Positions 9,207-19,612 of a stretch of 64,000 nt of DNA are shown one piece after another. The DNA comes from Porphyra umbilicalis (Eukaryota; Rhodophyta; Bangiophyceae; Bangiales; Bangiaceae): assembly GCA_002049455.2 (NCBI GenBank), contig KV918827.1, positions 124,001 to 188,000 on the forward strand. Reading direction: 5' to 3'. How positions within the stretch are numbered: position 1 is the stretch's first letter; every line of letters begins with the position of its first letter. Made by a program: the position numbers and the translations under genes. The notes under the pieces were generated by a model. That model saw only the letters and a list, made by a program, of their open reading frames with translations, ran no database searches and was not told the origin of the DNA.

Positions 9207-11206
9207 TAGGGTTGCCCAACTGGTTTATCGTATTTGGTTAAAACTTGTTTACATTGGGTAAAAATCGGACATCGCTTGCAAACTTGTTTCGGATGCAAAT
9301 TTTTGGTTAAACTGGTTGTTTTGTAAATACGGAGCAGTTGCGGTCACGTGACCGGAATTGTCCCAGTTCTTTGGCGTTAAGTTCGTGACGAGTCCCAACT
9401 TGATGACGCGTGCACGACCTGATCCGACGACTCGTGTCTTCGTCTCTCACGCCGGCCCCGTCGCCGACGCTTCCCGTGCTGCGAGCCCACCATGGCTCCA
9501 CCAGTAGCCCTGCTGCCCGCGGCTGCCTCAGAACCTGCTACTACGCCGACCACAGCCACACCAGCGCCGCCACCTGCGGCTCCAACCCCGTCAGATGGCG
9601 ACGACGGCTCGACCGGTGGCCTTCCCCTGGCACCCCGTGCATCCTGGCAGGTACCAGAGGGGTCTGTTTGAGAACCCGTGCCGAAAGGCAAGAAGAAGAG
9701 TCCTGTGTACGCCTACTTTGTCTGTGAGTTCAAAAAGGACGGGAGCGGGGCCGCTGACCCGACACGGTACATCTGCGTTCACAAGGACCACAACGGTCAT
9801 CCCGTTCGCGTGGCGCATTGCAAAGTTACCGCCAACCTCAAGCAGCATCTGGTCGGCAAGCACGGCATGACCGTGTTATCCACGCATGTGGGTGGGCACG
9901 CGGCGGGTGGACGAAGCAGTGGGCCTCGTGGCGGTGGCCCTGCGGTCGCCAACGCAAGCCCATCGCCGCGCAGAGGAGACAGATGCTCGTGTCAGACGCG
10001 CTGCACACAGACAGCATCACATGTACTGGCAGCTCGAGCGACGTCCACATATCACCTACAAACGTATCACCCACAAACACACACGAGCACAATTCCATGT
10101 ATCATACCATGCGGCTGGACGTGATGATGAGGGATGATGCCACAACCCTATACGGTGCAGTAGACGGATGCCTACAACAAGTCAAAGACCAGCGTGGGTA
10201 CAGCACATGGCACCAGTGACCAACCGACGACAGAGCGTTGGGCGGGGGCGCGAGGAGGGAGGTAGACTTGCAACGGGCTCGTTAGGCGTGGCACCGAGAG
10301 CAACAAAGAGAACGGAAAAGGATAGGGTGGGGGGGGGGACGAGTGTGGCGCTTGGGTCGGCGTGGCCTGGGAGAGTGGATTGCCCATGCCCGGGATGGGC
10401 CAACACGGCTGAGATTGCCGTGCGGGCTGTCCGTGCACCTGTCACCTCTTGGGTGGCTGCGACCCACTCGCTGCGGAGCCACAGTGTGGATAAAATCGGG
10501 GAGCACGAAAGGCACGAAAACTCGAGAGCAAAAGCGGTGACGCAGCACTCCCACAAGCAACACCCCGACCAGGGGTGGTGCTCATAGAAACGCTGCGTCG
10601 TACCGGAGGCTGCGCCACCGCCTGCTAGCCGGTGCCGGCTACTGCTTTTATACCCTCAAACGGTGTCTGCACCGGCCCCACCCCCCCGCCCGCGGGCGTC
10701 CCCAGAGGGGGGGAGGGGGCCTTCGACAGGCACCCAACTGGCTGACAACAGGGGGGTACGCGTCCACACCCCCCGGGTGCCAGCAACAAAGCAAAGGCCC
10801 AGCGCTACCGGGGCCCTCCGGCGCCCCTACGTAGGCGCCGGGTCAAACATCAAGACGACGACGGGTCCTCCCCAAGAGGGTCGGCCCGTCAAATCAGACA
10901 ACAACCGCAACGTGGCGCCGCCCGGCCCACCACCGGCGGCGCGCAATCCAGCCAATCAGACGCCGCGCGCGGTCCCACCACACCGCCGCGGCCCGTCATT
11001 GGCCACCGCCAAGGGCCCCCATCACGCCGTGCGCGAGGATGACGCCATGGCTGACAGTGGCACGAACCGTAGATTCACACACAGACACCCAGTCCCATTT
11101 GTGGCTGGCGCTCGCCTGCCCAACTGACTAGTTTAAAAACTGGTTATTGGCTACCGAACACATCGGATGAACTGGTTCGGCCGCGCGAACCAATTGGGCA
11201 ACCCTA
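9207..11206 (+). mobile_element. hAT DNA transposon, internally deleted, with nested insertions at its right end
   Basis: The left end TAGGGTTGCCCAACTGGTT at 9207 is matched inverted by AACCAATTGGGCAACCCTA ending at 11206. This is a hAT-type terminus. The left flank is the 8-bp GTGCTGGC (9199-9206). The same 8 bp occur at 12185-12192, directly after two TA-flanked elements (11207-12184) inserted at the terminal TA of the hAT. The full hAT footprint, nested material included, is therefore 9207-12184 with a perfect 8-bp duplication. Inside is a BED-finger-coding region, but no transposase catalytic core or dimerisation domain was seen in the 2.0 kb. It is a deletion derivative. The GC-rich right half carries a TATA-like word (TTTTATA at about 10647) and CCAAT boxes near 10952 and 10997. 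Confidence 0.8.
9492..10124 (+). pseudogene. hAT transposase N-terminal part with BED-type zinc finger
   Basis: ATG at 9492 lies in a strong context (caccATGG). It is followed by a Pro/Ala/Thr-rich stretch with an acidic patch, then in-frame TGA at 9669-9671, then a basic PKGKKK and a BED-like finger (9705-9866): YAYF, YIC, and TANLKQHLVGKH with its two His ligands. A BED finger normally has CxxC. Here the position after the first Cys is VHK, so one Cys ligand is missing or replaced by His or a later Cys. After the finger the frame turns to Gly/Ser/Arg low complexity and ends at 10124. BED fingers bind DNA at the N-terminus of hAT transposases. The stop and the lack of a catalytic core say it no longer makes active transposase. 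A domesticated short DNA-binding protein is less likely. Confidence 0.6.
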
Positions 11207-11458
11207 GTGTCTATTCCCCTGATCTTGAGGATCAATTGATCCTACTTACGCGAAAAAAAGGAATCTTTCTTCCTTGCCGTGCACGTTTTTGTGCCCTCAG
11301 GTGCCCTTGAACAGTCCGACTAGTAAGACGGGCACGCTGCGTTCGCCTGTATCGAAAAAAAACAGAACGGACGTCAGGAAGGTTCTTTTTTGAGGTGCCT
11401 CATATGAGGATCAGTTGATCCTCAGAGGATCAAATGATTCCTTCAGGGGAATAGACAC
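11207..11458. mobile_element. TA-flanked inverted-repeat element A (252 bp)
   Basis: The perfect 16-bp terminal repeat GTGTCTATTCCCCTGA (11207) pairs with TCAGGGGAATAGACAC (ends 11458). Left flank is TA (the last two bases of the hAT), right flank TT, probably a changed TA. Subterminal self-complementary words (GGATCAATTGATCC at 11229 and GAGGATCAGTTGATCCTC near 11406) sit just inside the ends. There is no coding capacity. Confidence 0.7.
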
Positions 11459-11460
11459 TT

Positions 11461-12182
11461 GTGTCTATTCTACCGCAAAATCGCATCAAATGATGCGGTG
11501 CTGCGCATCAAATGATGCGGTGTCGGAATCGCGGTTTCCGGGGCATCTGAGTGGGAAATCGGCCCTGTTGGCACCTATAAACCCACGTTGTTGCTGTTCT
11601 CGTCGGCAGTATGGAGCTGGGTGGTCGCCTTGTCAGCCCAGCATAAAGAAGACCCGTTGAGGATGTCCCTCATATGAGGAAAAGGATGAAAGCCCACTCA
11701 GAGGGCATCTGCCGGCGGGGCCGAGCATCGCCCTCCCCCCCCCCCCCCTCCAGAACCCCCAAATACGTCGATTTGGACTTGCAACAGCCACTGTGGGGGC
11801 CCCGCGTACTCGTCTTGTTCGACGTGCGGAGGCTGTCCGAACATGTTGTTTCTGCCTAGGGACACCTCTGTGTCTCATAGAAAGGGTACGTGGAGTCTCC
11901 TGGAGCCAGACAACCCATGAAGAGCTCTGCTTCGTATGGGGCGGGGGGCGGGAGGGACATGGTAGGATGGTCTGCTGGGCGCTTCTGCGGCATCGCCTGT
12001 ATGGGAAGGAAGAAATATATTCTGGGCGGCCTCCTTCTACCCCAAGGATGAAAAGCCTACGCAGGACCCGTTCCTGCCGTCAGAATGAGCAACGGAGCAG
12101 CCATTCTCTCGTAGCAGAAGACAGAAAAACCGCATCAATTGATGCGAATCGCATCAAATGATGCGGTCGGTAGAATAGACAC
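11461..12182. mobile_element. TA-flanked inverted-repeat element B (722 bp), relative of A
   Basis: The terminal repeat GTGTCTATTCTACCG (11461) pairs with CGGTAGAATAGACAC (ends 12182). The first ten bases are identical to element A, and the right flank is TA (12183-12184). Two copies of the palindrome GCATCAAATGATGC lie just inside the left end, and two related ones (GCATCAATTGATGC, GCATCAAATGATGC) inside the right end. There is no supported coding region. Elements A and B sit end to end with a two-base junction. Confidence 0.7.
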
Positions 12183-12184
12183 TA

Positions 12185-12192
12185 GTGCTGGC
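12185..12192. repeat. 8-bp target-site duplication of the hAT element (right copy)
   Basis: GTGCTGGC is identical to 9199-9206 immediately left of the hAT. It is displaced by the two nested elements. Confidence 0.75.
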
Positions 12193-12463
12193 GGCTTCTT
12201 GAACCCACCTGCTGTACAGTGGGGGTTCCCCGAAGGCATCTGTACACGCTTTAGGAGGAATTTGTAAACGCTGGCATGTGTAATCCATCTGGACCAGAGC
12301 GATCGTGAGCCATCGAACACTGAAACGTGGATATTCTTGATTGGGCTGGCATATGGGATCATCCAATCAAATGGCCTAGAGGGTGGCCATCAAACCGACT
12401 AGGGCCATCCATTCCATGCAACGTGGCTGCCTGAGCGTCGAGAACACGAATGGATCCCTACTA

Positions 12464-13090
12464 TGGTGCGTGTCCCAAAAATGAGACATCGCGGTTTTTT
12501 CTTTTTTTCTCGGCCCACTGGCCTTCTGCAACGGTCCGATAATGTAATGTGACCCACTCGGTCCCACTGTGCTTCCAGAACGGCCTCTGACAGTGATAGC
12601 AGAGGCGGCACCTCCTGACGTGTCATGGTGGGAAAGTGTCATTCATATCAGATTCGACAGGTGACGATCACGCGCCCCAATCAAATGCACGGATACTAGA
12701 GCAGGCATGTGTTGACAGTTCGTGCACGAAGAAAAGGGCACGACCTTACCAATAAAAACGTGAAAAAGACCCCCATGTAGCCCCCTGTGAAGAAAACACG
12801 ATTTGGGACACCCCTCATCGAAGCTCCAGTTAGCACATGAGCTTTGGCGTTGCAAACCTTTAAGCCCAAGAACCTGAAAAAGACTGGCTCCAAGATCGGG
12901 GCTATCTGAGAGGTCCACAGAACAGGGCCCACAGGCGGGTACTAAGGAGTTGTCAGCCAAGAACGCGTCGGGAGAGGCTTTTCATGGAGGCCAGTCGAGA
13001 ATTTTCTCGTACCCCACCCCACCTGCCCCCGTGCAGTGATGTGTCAGTCCTTCAGAAAACGCGCATGTCTCATTTTTGGGACACGCACCA
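12464..13090. mobile_element. Complete 627-bp TA-flanked element (Tc1/mariner-like MITE)
   Basis: The left end TGGTGCGTGTCCCAAAAATG at 12464 is repeated inverted at the right end (CATTTTTGGGACACGCACCA, ends 13090). Both ends are bordered by TA (12462-12463 and 13091-13092). The terminal sequence is of the kind seen in mariner-type elements (GTGTCCCAAAA). No transposase is encoded. Shorter copies of the family lie at 7876-8305 and 26401-26570. Confidence 0.8.
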
Positions 13091-13092
13091 TA

Positions 13093-14169
13093 GAAGCTTC
13101 GCTAACGAAAATAGCAGCATTTGAAACCCCCACTGGCGTTTTCCAGACACGTCTCTGATGTGAGTCGATGAGACTGGCAGCATCGTCCCATGCCCAGGGC
13201 AAAAAAAAACAGTGGCGTTGCGCTTTCGTCGGCATCAGCACTGGTTTCGGGCGGGTAGGACTGCTTGGGTGTGCTCGGCCCGTGGGAGTGGCGTCTGTTG
13301 CGGGGGCGCCTACCCTGTGTGTCAGGAACATCTGCGAATACAGCCGTTCTCCCAAAAATCCCGCACTCCAAGTGTTGCAAAAGAGTCCCAAATCGGCCTC
13401 TGCGGGGTCGTAGAGGCCGATTTGGAACTCTTTTGCAACTGTTGGAGTGCGGGATTTTTGGGAGAACGGCTGTACACCTCCGTGGCTACAAGGCCCTGCC
13501 GAGGGGCGCGCACAAGCATGCGCACGGGCGACGTCGCTTAGGGCTTGGCCAAACGCTTTGTGTCCCCAAACACCTGTCGATTGCTCGACTATACGGGCCG
13601 CCGCCGATTCCCAGACAGCTCCCAGCAGCAGCGATGCCGCTCCAGGTAGGCCCCCCGTCGTGCACACGTGGAGAATTCCCCACTTCCCCGACCGACGACG
13701 CGCACAGGCGCCCCTGCCTGCCAGTGTGGTTGCGTACAAGAGGCGCGTCACTCGGGCGCCGTCACAGCGTCCGGCTCTGTCGACAAGGCGGTGCCCACTT
13801 GCGCGAGCGCCTGACCAGGCACTCGCGCCAATGGCCACCATGGTGGGGGCCCAGCGGGTGCCCCCGCGAGCGACCTCACACCGCCCCATGGACGAGGACG
13901 TTGTCCACTCCGCCAACCGCGTCTGGCATGTGTGGGGTGGATCCGTCGAGGCTGCCTGTCACCTGCACCTCGTCAGCAGAGCGGGCGTGCACGATCGACG
14001 GAGGACCGTCGGTGGAGCACGGCGTTCGCCGCCAGCGCAGGCGCGGCGGTCACCCCGCGTCCCGTCTTGGCGCCGCCCGCCCAGCCGCACGGCTCGCTCG
14101 TGGGGGACGGGCCACCTGCCGACACCGCGCTCACGCGCCCCCGAGCGCGGCGCCACACCACCGCCACTC
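13093..14169. other. No supported gene; hairpin element inside
   Basis: Apart from the hairpin element at 13341-13472, the stretch has long open frames on both strands explained by high GC. None shows a domain. It lies 3' of the RBR gene on the minus strand. Confidence 0.3.
13341..13472. mobile_element. Hairpin MITE (132 bp, two about 60-bp arms, about 10-base loop)
   Basis: The left arm starts CAGCCGTTCTCCCAAAAATC at 13341 after TA. The right arm is its near-perfect reverse complement ending GGCTG at 13472 before TA. Only a few mismatches occur along about 60 bp, and the loop is about GCGGGGTCGT. CAGC/TA ends fit the pogo/Tc1-mariner group. RNA from either strand would fold into one long stem. 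Confidence 0.85.
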
Positions 14170-15520
14170 CTAACCGTACCCCTCACCCCCCCCCCGCCGC
14201 CACTGGCGGTGCCGCCGCCGCCCCCATCGGCGCCGCCGCCGCGCGTCTCGGCAGCGCGGCTCTCGCCCCCCCCCCCCCCCCTCCCGGCGCCGACGGCCCC
14301 ACCTAACCCCCTCCCTCGAGACCAGCCCCACCGCCACCGCCACTGCAATCCACGATAGTGACGAGTTCCCCGTCGCCCACAGCACGAGCCCGTAGATGAA
14401 GCCGAGCGGCAGCATGGCCACGGCGAAAGCGGCCACCACACAGACGCACGTCAGCAGCGCCCGCGGCGGCCGGCCATGCGGCGCCGGCGCCGGCGGCGTG
14501 CCGACGGTCACCCGCACCGCTGCACCGTCGGCCGCCGCCCGCACCGCGTCGGGGGGCGCGCCAAAGACGCCCGCCGCGGCGGCGGGCGCCCACAGGGGCG
14601 CCCACGCAAAAGTATCACCACACGCCGTGCAAACGACTACGTCGCAGCCGCCCACGCGCTCCACGGGCGCCGCGCAGTGGGTGCACAGGCCGACGCGGCC
14701 GAGCGCCCACGCGGCCGTGGCGGTGGCGGCGGCAGTCGGCGTGCCGTCGTCGGACGACGGGCACGTGTGGGCGCCGCCGGGGGGGGCGCTGCCCCCGCAC
14801 CACGCGCAAGTGGCGGCGCCGCAGCGGGGGCACTCGATGGCGCGCCGGTCGCAGGTGTCGGCGGCGGCGGCGGCGCCGCCGCCGCCGCCGCCCCCTCCCC
14901 CCCCCGCGGCTGTTGCGGCAGCGGCTCGAAGCACGCGTCAGCGGCACACACGAGGGGCTCCCCCCCCCCCCCCACACCCGCGCTTGGGAGCGCCCCCGCA
15001 GGGACCGCGCGCGGGCGGCGAGGAGCTCCCCCAACACCCCCGCGGCCACGCCCTCGGCAACGGCCGACCCGCAGCCGGGGGACGGACATGTTGGCCACCC
15101 GCCGGGCGAGCCCGCCCAAAAGCGGCGGAGGCAGGCGCTACAATAGGCGTGGCCGCACGACCGCCCGGTGCGCACCGCCGCGGGGGCGTCCATGCAAATG
15201 CCACACTCGGCGGGGGCGGGGGGGGGGGGGGGGCAGGGGGGGCCGAGGGGGTGGGGAAGAGCGTGTCTGTCGCCCCCGCCACCGGGGTGAGGGGAGGGGG
15301 CGGCCCGCTGCCGCGGCCGCCGCCGCTTCCGCCAGAGATGGAGGTCCTGGCCTCGGCGACAAATAGCGGGGGGGAGGGCCGCGCCACTCGCGCGTGCGCG
15401 AGGAGGGGGTGGGGCGACGCCATGGTGGACGTCGGGCGGCACGCGCGAGCACCGATGAGGGCGGGCGGGGCGACGGCGGGGTGGGGGGGGAGGGCGACCC
15501 CCAAGAGGCACAGCCGACGG
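14170..15520 (-). CDS. RBR (RING1-IBR-RING2) E3 ubiquitin ligase with C-terminal membrane segment
   Basis: RING1 is at 15205-15071 (CGICMDA ... SCGHAYCSACL ... TCPSPGCG). IBR runs from 14948 (CAADAC) to about 14763 (IECPRCGAATCAWCG...HTC). RING2 is at 14685-14620 (CTHCAAPVERVGGC, then VVVCTACGDTFAW). The Cys of GGC (about 14646) is in the position of the catalytic Cys that forms the ubiquitin thioester in RBR ligases. The last RING2 Cys pair is not seen (FAWAPLW in place of FCWxC). A hydrophobic segment at about 14454-14340 suggests a tail anchor, as in RNF144-type ligases. The three parts lie in three frames. The changes fall at a 14-C run (14960-14973) and a C5TC9 run (14891-14905), so homopolymer length errors or true slippage are likely. 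The start is unclear: the region upstream of RING1 is Pro/Arg-rich, and the stop also depends on a later poly-C run near 14270. Confidence 0.75.
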
Positions 15521-16178
15521 TCAGGGTACCGCCAGGTCCACCACAAAGGACCGGAGACACGGCCAGTAGCGCAGCGGCGTGGGGAGGGGGCGGCGCGGCA
15601 CCTCTACCGCCGCCCGCGCAGATAAAGAGGCGACGTGACCCCCACGGTCAGACGGCGGGCGCGGCGGGCGCGCGAGGTGGGGCGCGGCGGCGGGGGCGGC
15701 GGCGGCGCGGCGCGCGGCGGGGGCCACGAGGACGCCCGGCGGCGGGCGCCCGTGCGGGGTGCCGCGTCATGGCGACCACCCGTAGGCGGGACGACGGGGG
15801 GGGCTGGGGCCCCCAGCCCCCCCCACCGTCCCGCCCACGGGTGGTCCCAGTGGGGGCCCATCCCGCGCGCGCGCAACCACCGCGAGGCGGGGCGCGGCAC
15901 GGTCCAGCAGGGATCATCACAATGATTGTGTGGCCTCTGCCCCTTGAGGGAGGTCCGTTGAAGCCCCGCGGGGTGCGCGCGACCAATCATTCTGTCGTGA
16001 CGTGGCTCTTGCTTCCTGCACCGCTGCATGCGAGGAACTCGCTGCCTGATTGGCCCATAAGAGGGATGTTCCTCGTGGATGAGTCGGATCAGACCGGTCC
16101 AGATTTTGAGGTGGCCGCCGAGATCCAGCAATGGGCGGTGCTTGCGCCTCGCACACAAGGTCCAAGGCCACACGCCAG
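15521..16178. other. GC-rich 5' flank of the RBR gene
   Basis: No gene is supported. The region contains a large imperfect palindrome (15773-15846) and, further right, CCAAT-type words near 15985 and 16048. Its position upstream of a minus-strand gene makes it the likely promoter region. Confidence 0.35.
15773..15846. repeat. Imperfect palindrome with about 35-bp GC-rich arms
   Basis: GACCACCCGT.GGCGGGACG followed by G8CTGGGG pairs with the reverse arm CCCCAGC8 ... CGTCCCGCC.ACGGGTGGTC across a GGGGCCCCC centre. Only about three mismatches occur. Confidence 0.8.
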
Positions 16179-19100
16179 TACAGTATTGCTGTTTGCCCAA
16201 TTTTGGCCGATGCCAAGCGCTACGCAAGCAACAGAGGGACTTTACATTTAAACAATAACTTTTCTGATTTTCGTGTAACTCCGATGACTGCGTCAAATGT
16301 TGAGTGTGGACGATTTGCTGTCAAAATTGAGATAGGCAGGTCGGAAGCCCCTGGCGGACGGCATCGGCGCCGTCGTCACCATCCGGGGGCTGATGGTGCG
16401 GTCCTCGGCGGGGGGGGGGAGAGGTTCGGGCGGCAGGTGGGTGCCGTGAAAGCCCGCCCCGCCGCCGCACCCGCATGCAGCGGCCACCGCCGCCACGGCG
16501 GCGGCAGGATCGCCGCCGCGCCGCCGACGCCGCACATTGGGTCGGCGGCGCAGCGGCGATGCGGCTGCGCAGCGGCGGCGGAGCGGTGGCGGCGGCAGGA
16601 TGGCGGCGGCAAGACGGCGGCAGCAAGTCGGCGGCGCGGCGGCGAGGGGGGGAATTTGGTGCGTCGGGGCTGTCGGTGCGGCTGTCGGCGCAGGAGCGGG
16701 GGTTTCCGGGCGGCGGCGGCGGCGGAGTGGGTGCTGAAAAAGCCCGCCCCGCCGCAGCCCCCGAGATGCGGCGGCTGTTGTCGCGATGGCGGCGGCGCGA
16801 TCGTTGCCACGCCGCCGTCGCCGCAAACCTTGTCGGCGGCGCGGCGGCGGTGCGGCGGCGCGGCGGCGGCGGCAAGGAGGCGGCAGCAAGGTGGCGTCGC
16901 GGCGGCGCGGGAGGGCATTTGGTGCGTGGGGGCTGTCGGGATGGTCGTCGCCGGGTCGGGGAGGCGTTACGGTCGGCGGCGGCGGCGGGGTGCACGCTGA
17001 AGAAGCCCGCCGCGCCGCCGCACCCGCATGCGGCGGCCGCCGCCGCCGCGGCTGTGGCGCGATCGTTGCCGCGCCGCTGCCGCCGCACGCCAGGTCAGCG
17101 GCACGGCGGCGGTACGGCGGCGCGGCGGCGGCGGCAAAGCGGCGGCAACAAGGTTGCGGCGCGGCAGAACGGGTGTGAATTTGGTGCGTGGGGGCTGTCG
17201 GTGCGGTCGTCCGCGGGGGGGGAGGGGGCTTCGGGTCGGGGCGGCGGTGGGGCGGGTGCGGAAAAATCCCGCCCAGCCGCCGCACTTGCATGCGGCGGCC
17301 GCCGCCGCTGTTGCGGCGGCGCTATCGTCGTAGCGCCGCTGCCGCCGCACGTCAGGTCGGCGGCGCGGCGGAGGTGTGGCGGCGCGACGGTGGCGGTCAG
17401 TCGCCAGCGGCCAGGCGGCGGCGCGGCGGCGCGGGGCAGTCATTGTTGCGCAACGGAGGTTGCTGCGGTTGTCGGCGGGGAGGGGTGGCTTTCGGGTTGC
17501 GGAAGCATCGGAGAAAGTGTTGTAAAAGCCCGCCCCGCCGCCGCACCGGAGATGTGGCAGCCTCCTCTGCGACGGCGGTGGTGCGATTGTTGCCGCGCTG
17601 TCGCCGCCGCACAGCAGGTCGGCGGCGCGGCGGCGGTGCGGCGGCGCGGCGGCGGCGTCAAGGCGGCTGCAACAAGGCGGTGGCGCGGCGGTGCGGGGGG
17701 GCTGTAGGTGCGCGGGGGCTGTTGTTGCGGTCATCGGCGGGGTGGGGTGCCTTTCGGGTTGCGGAGGCGGCGGGGCGCGTATTGTTAAAGCCTGCCCCGC
17801 CGCCGCTTCCGACATGCGGCGGCCATCGCCGCGATGCCAGCGGCGCGATCGCTGCCGCGTCGCCGCTGCAGCACACCAGGTCGGCGGCGCGGCGGCAGTG
17901 CGGTTGCGCGGCGGCGGCGGCAAGGTGAGGGCGGCAAACCGGCGGCGCGGCGGCACGGGGAGGCTGTTGGTGAGCAGGGGCTGTTGGTGGGGTCGTCGGC
18001 GGGGTGAGGTGGCTTTCGGGTTGAGGCGGCGGCGGGGCGGGTGCTAAAAAATCCCGCCCAGCCGCCGCCCCTGACATGCAGCGGCCGTCGCCGCGATGCC
18101 AGCGGCGCGATCGCTGCCGCGCCGCCGCCGCCGCACACCAGGTCGGCGGCGCGGCGACGGTGCGGCGGCGCCGCTGTGGCGGCAAATTGGAGGCGGCAAA
18201 CCGGCGGCGCCGCGGCACGGGGCGGCTGTTGCTGCGCGCGGGCTGTTGGTGCGGTCGTCGGCGGGGGAGCGGGGGCTTCCGGGTAACGGCGGCGGCGGGG
18301 CAGGTGCTGAAAAAGCCCGCCCGGCCGGCACACCCTACATGAGGCGGCCGCCGCCGCCGCACACGAGGTCGGTGGCGCGGCGGCGCCGTGGCGCCGCGGC
18401 GGTAACGGCACGGTGCCAGCGGCAAGGTGGCGGCGCGGTGGCGCGAAGGGGCTGTTTGTGCGCGGGGGCTGTTGGTGCTGTCGTCTGCGGGGGAAAGGGG
18501 ACTTCTGAGCGGCGGCGGCGGCGGGGCGGGTGCTGAAAAAGCCCGCCCCGCCGCCGCACCCACATGCGGCGGCCGCCGCCGCTGCGGCGGCGGTGGTATC
18601 GACTTCGCGCCGCTGCCGCCGCGCACCAGGTCGGCGTCGCAGCGGCGGAGCGGCGGCGCAGCGGCGGCGGCGCAGCGGCGGTGGCAAGACAACGGCACGG
18701 CCGCGCGGGGGGTCTGTCTATTCTCGAAGGCTGTTGGTGCTGTCATCGGCAGGGCGAGGCCGTTTCTGCGCGCGGGCTGTAGCGGCGCTGCCGTCGGCGC
18801 CGCCGCCGAGGTGATTGGCGACGCAGCGGCGCGGCGGCGCGAGGGTTTTTCGAGCATGCTGGGCTATGTTTCTCTTTGTCCAAGAGCTTACAAATGAGGA
18901 CCATCTTTGTTCTAATCACGGGATATAGAGGTTGTAGCAACGCACAACCATCTCCACGAGGCGCCGTCGTGTCTCCAGGGACTTCATGGAACCACGACGC
19001 TGCAGGGGTTTGGCTCAAAAGATGGCGGTGGGTGGATTGGGGGCGGATTCTGAGGGGGTGGTGGTGTGGTCGACGAGAAGTGGTGGATCATGCAAGGCAG

Positions 19101-19612
19101 CGTTGGCAAGACGCAGCGGCCAAGCCGTCGACGAGAGCGATCACTGGCAGGACGCCGAGCTTTGCTCCCGCTGTCCCGCACATTCAGGCGCCTGCCGTCA
19201 GATTCTCTGCACTCCGAGTCGCTTCGAAGCCGCAGTCACTCAATTTGTTGCAACTTGGGCCAGTGCTGGCTCCGTTTGGGTGCGAGGTCCAAAAAGCTTG
19301 CGCATCTCACAGCTGAGCCCGTTCGTGACACCCTCATTGGTAATGTCATGGACCACGTCAAGGAATGCATCCGAGCCAAATGCGCGCCAAGCAGGATAGC
19401 TGTGGTAATGACGTGCCAGCGGCCGCTAGTGCTCATGAGAATATTCTGAAAAATACGGCCGATCCTCACTTTGAACCAATCAGACGAGCCTGATACTGGC
19501 TTGCATGAGCATCTTGAACGGAAACGCTCATGCAATTTTGAACTGTACAATAGGTCGACACGCCGACGAAGCGCTTGGCATCGGCCAAAATTGGGCAAAC
19601 TGCAATTCTACA
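16179..19612. mobile_element. Large inverted-repeat-bounded element (3.4 kb) enclosing a minisatellite
   Basis: The left end (16179-16221) and the reverse complement of the right end (19570-19612) agree over about 43 bp, with only four mismatches, all in the outer 12 bp. The shared core is TTTGCCCAATTTTGGCCGAT. The left end is TA followed by CAGTATTGC, a Tc1/pogo-like start; the right outer bases have drifted, so a TA duplication is not certain. The interior holds the 262-bp tandem array (16440-18840) and about 700 bp of unique DNA on the right. No transposase was seen. Confidence 0.6.
16440..18840. repeat. GC-rich tandem repeat, about 262-bp unit, nine copies
   Basis: A landmark of the form aaaaagcccgccccgccgccgc recurs near 16447, 16736, 17000, 17263, 17523, 17786, 18047, 18309 and 18534. 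Spacings are 289, 264, 263, 260, 263, 261, 262 and 225. Each unit continues with GGCGGC/GCCGCC-rich sequence. Units are clearly diverged from each other. Frames of 300-400 codons on both strands here are products of this composition and are not genes. Confidence 0.85.

Noticed and set aside
13044-14358. Long frames on both strands around 13.0-14.4 kb
   Set aside because: They run straight through the hairpin element and the end of the 627-bp element, and no domain is visible.
16440-18840. Several 250-410-codon frames on both strands
   Set aside because: They result from the GGC/GCC-rich 262-bp repeat, which has few stops in any frame. Products are Arg/Pro/Ala/Gly strings.
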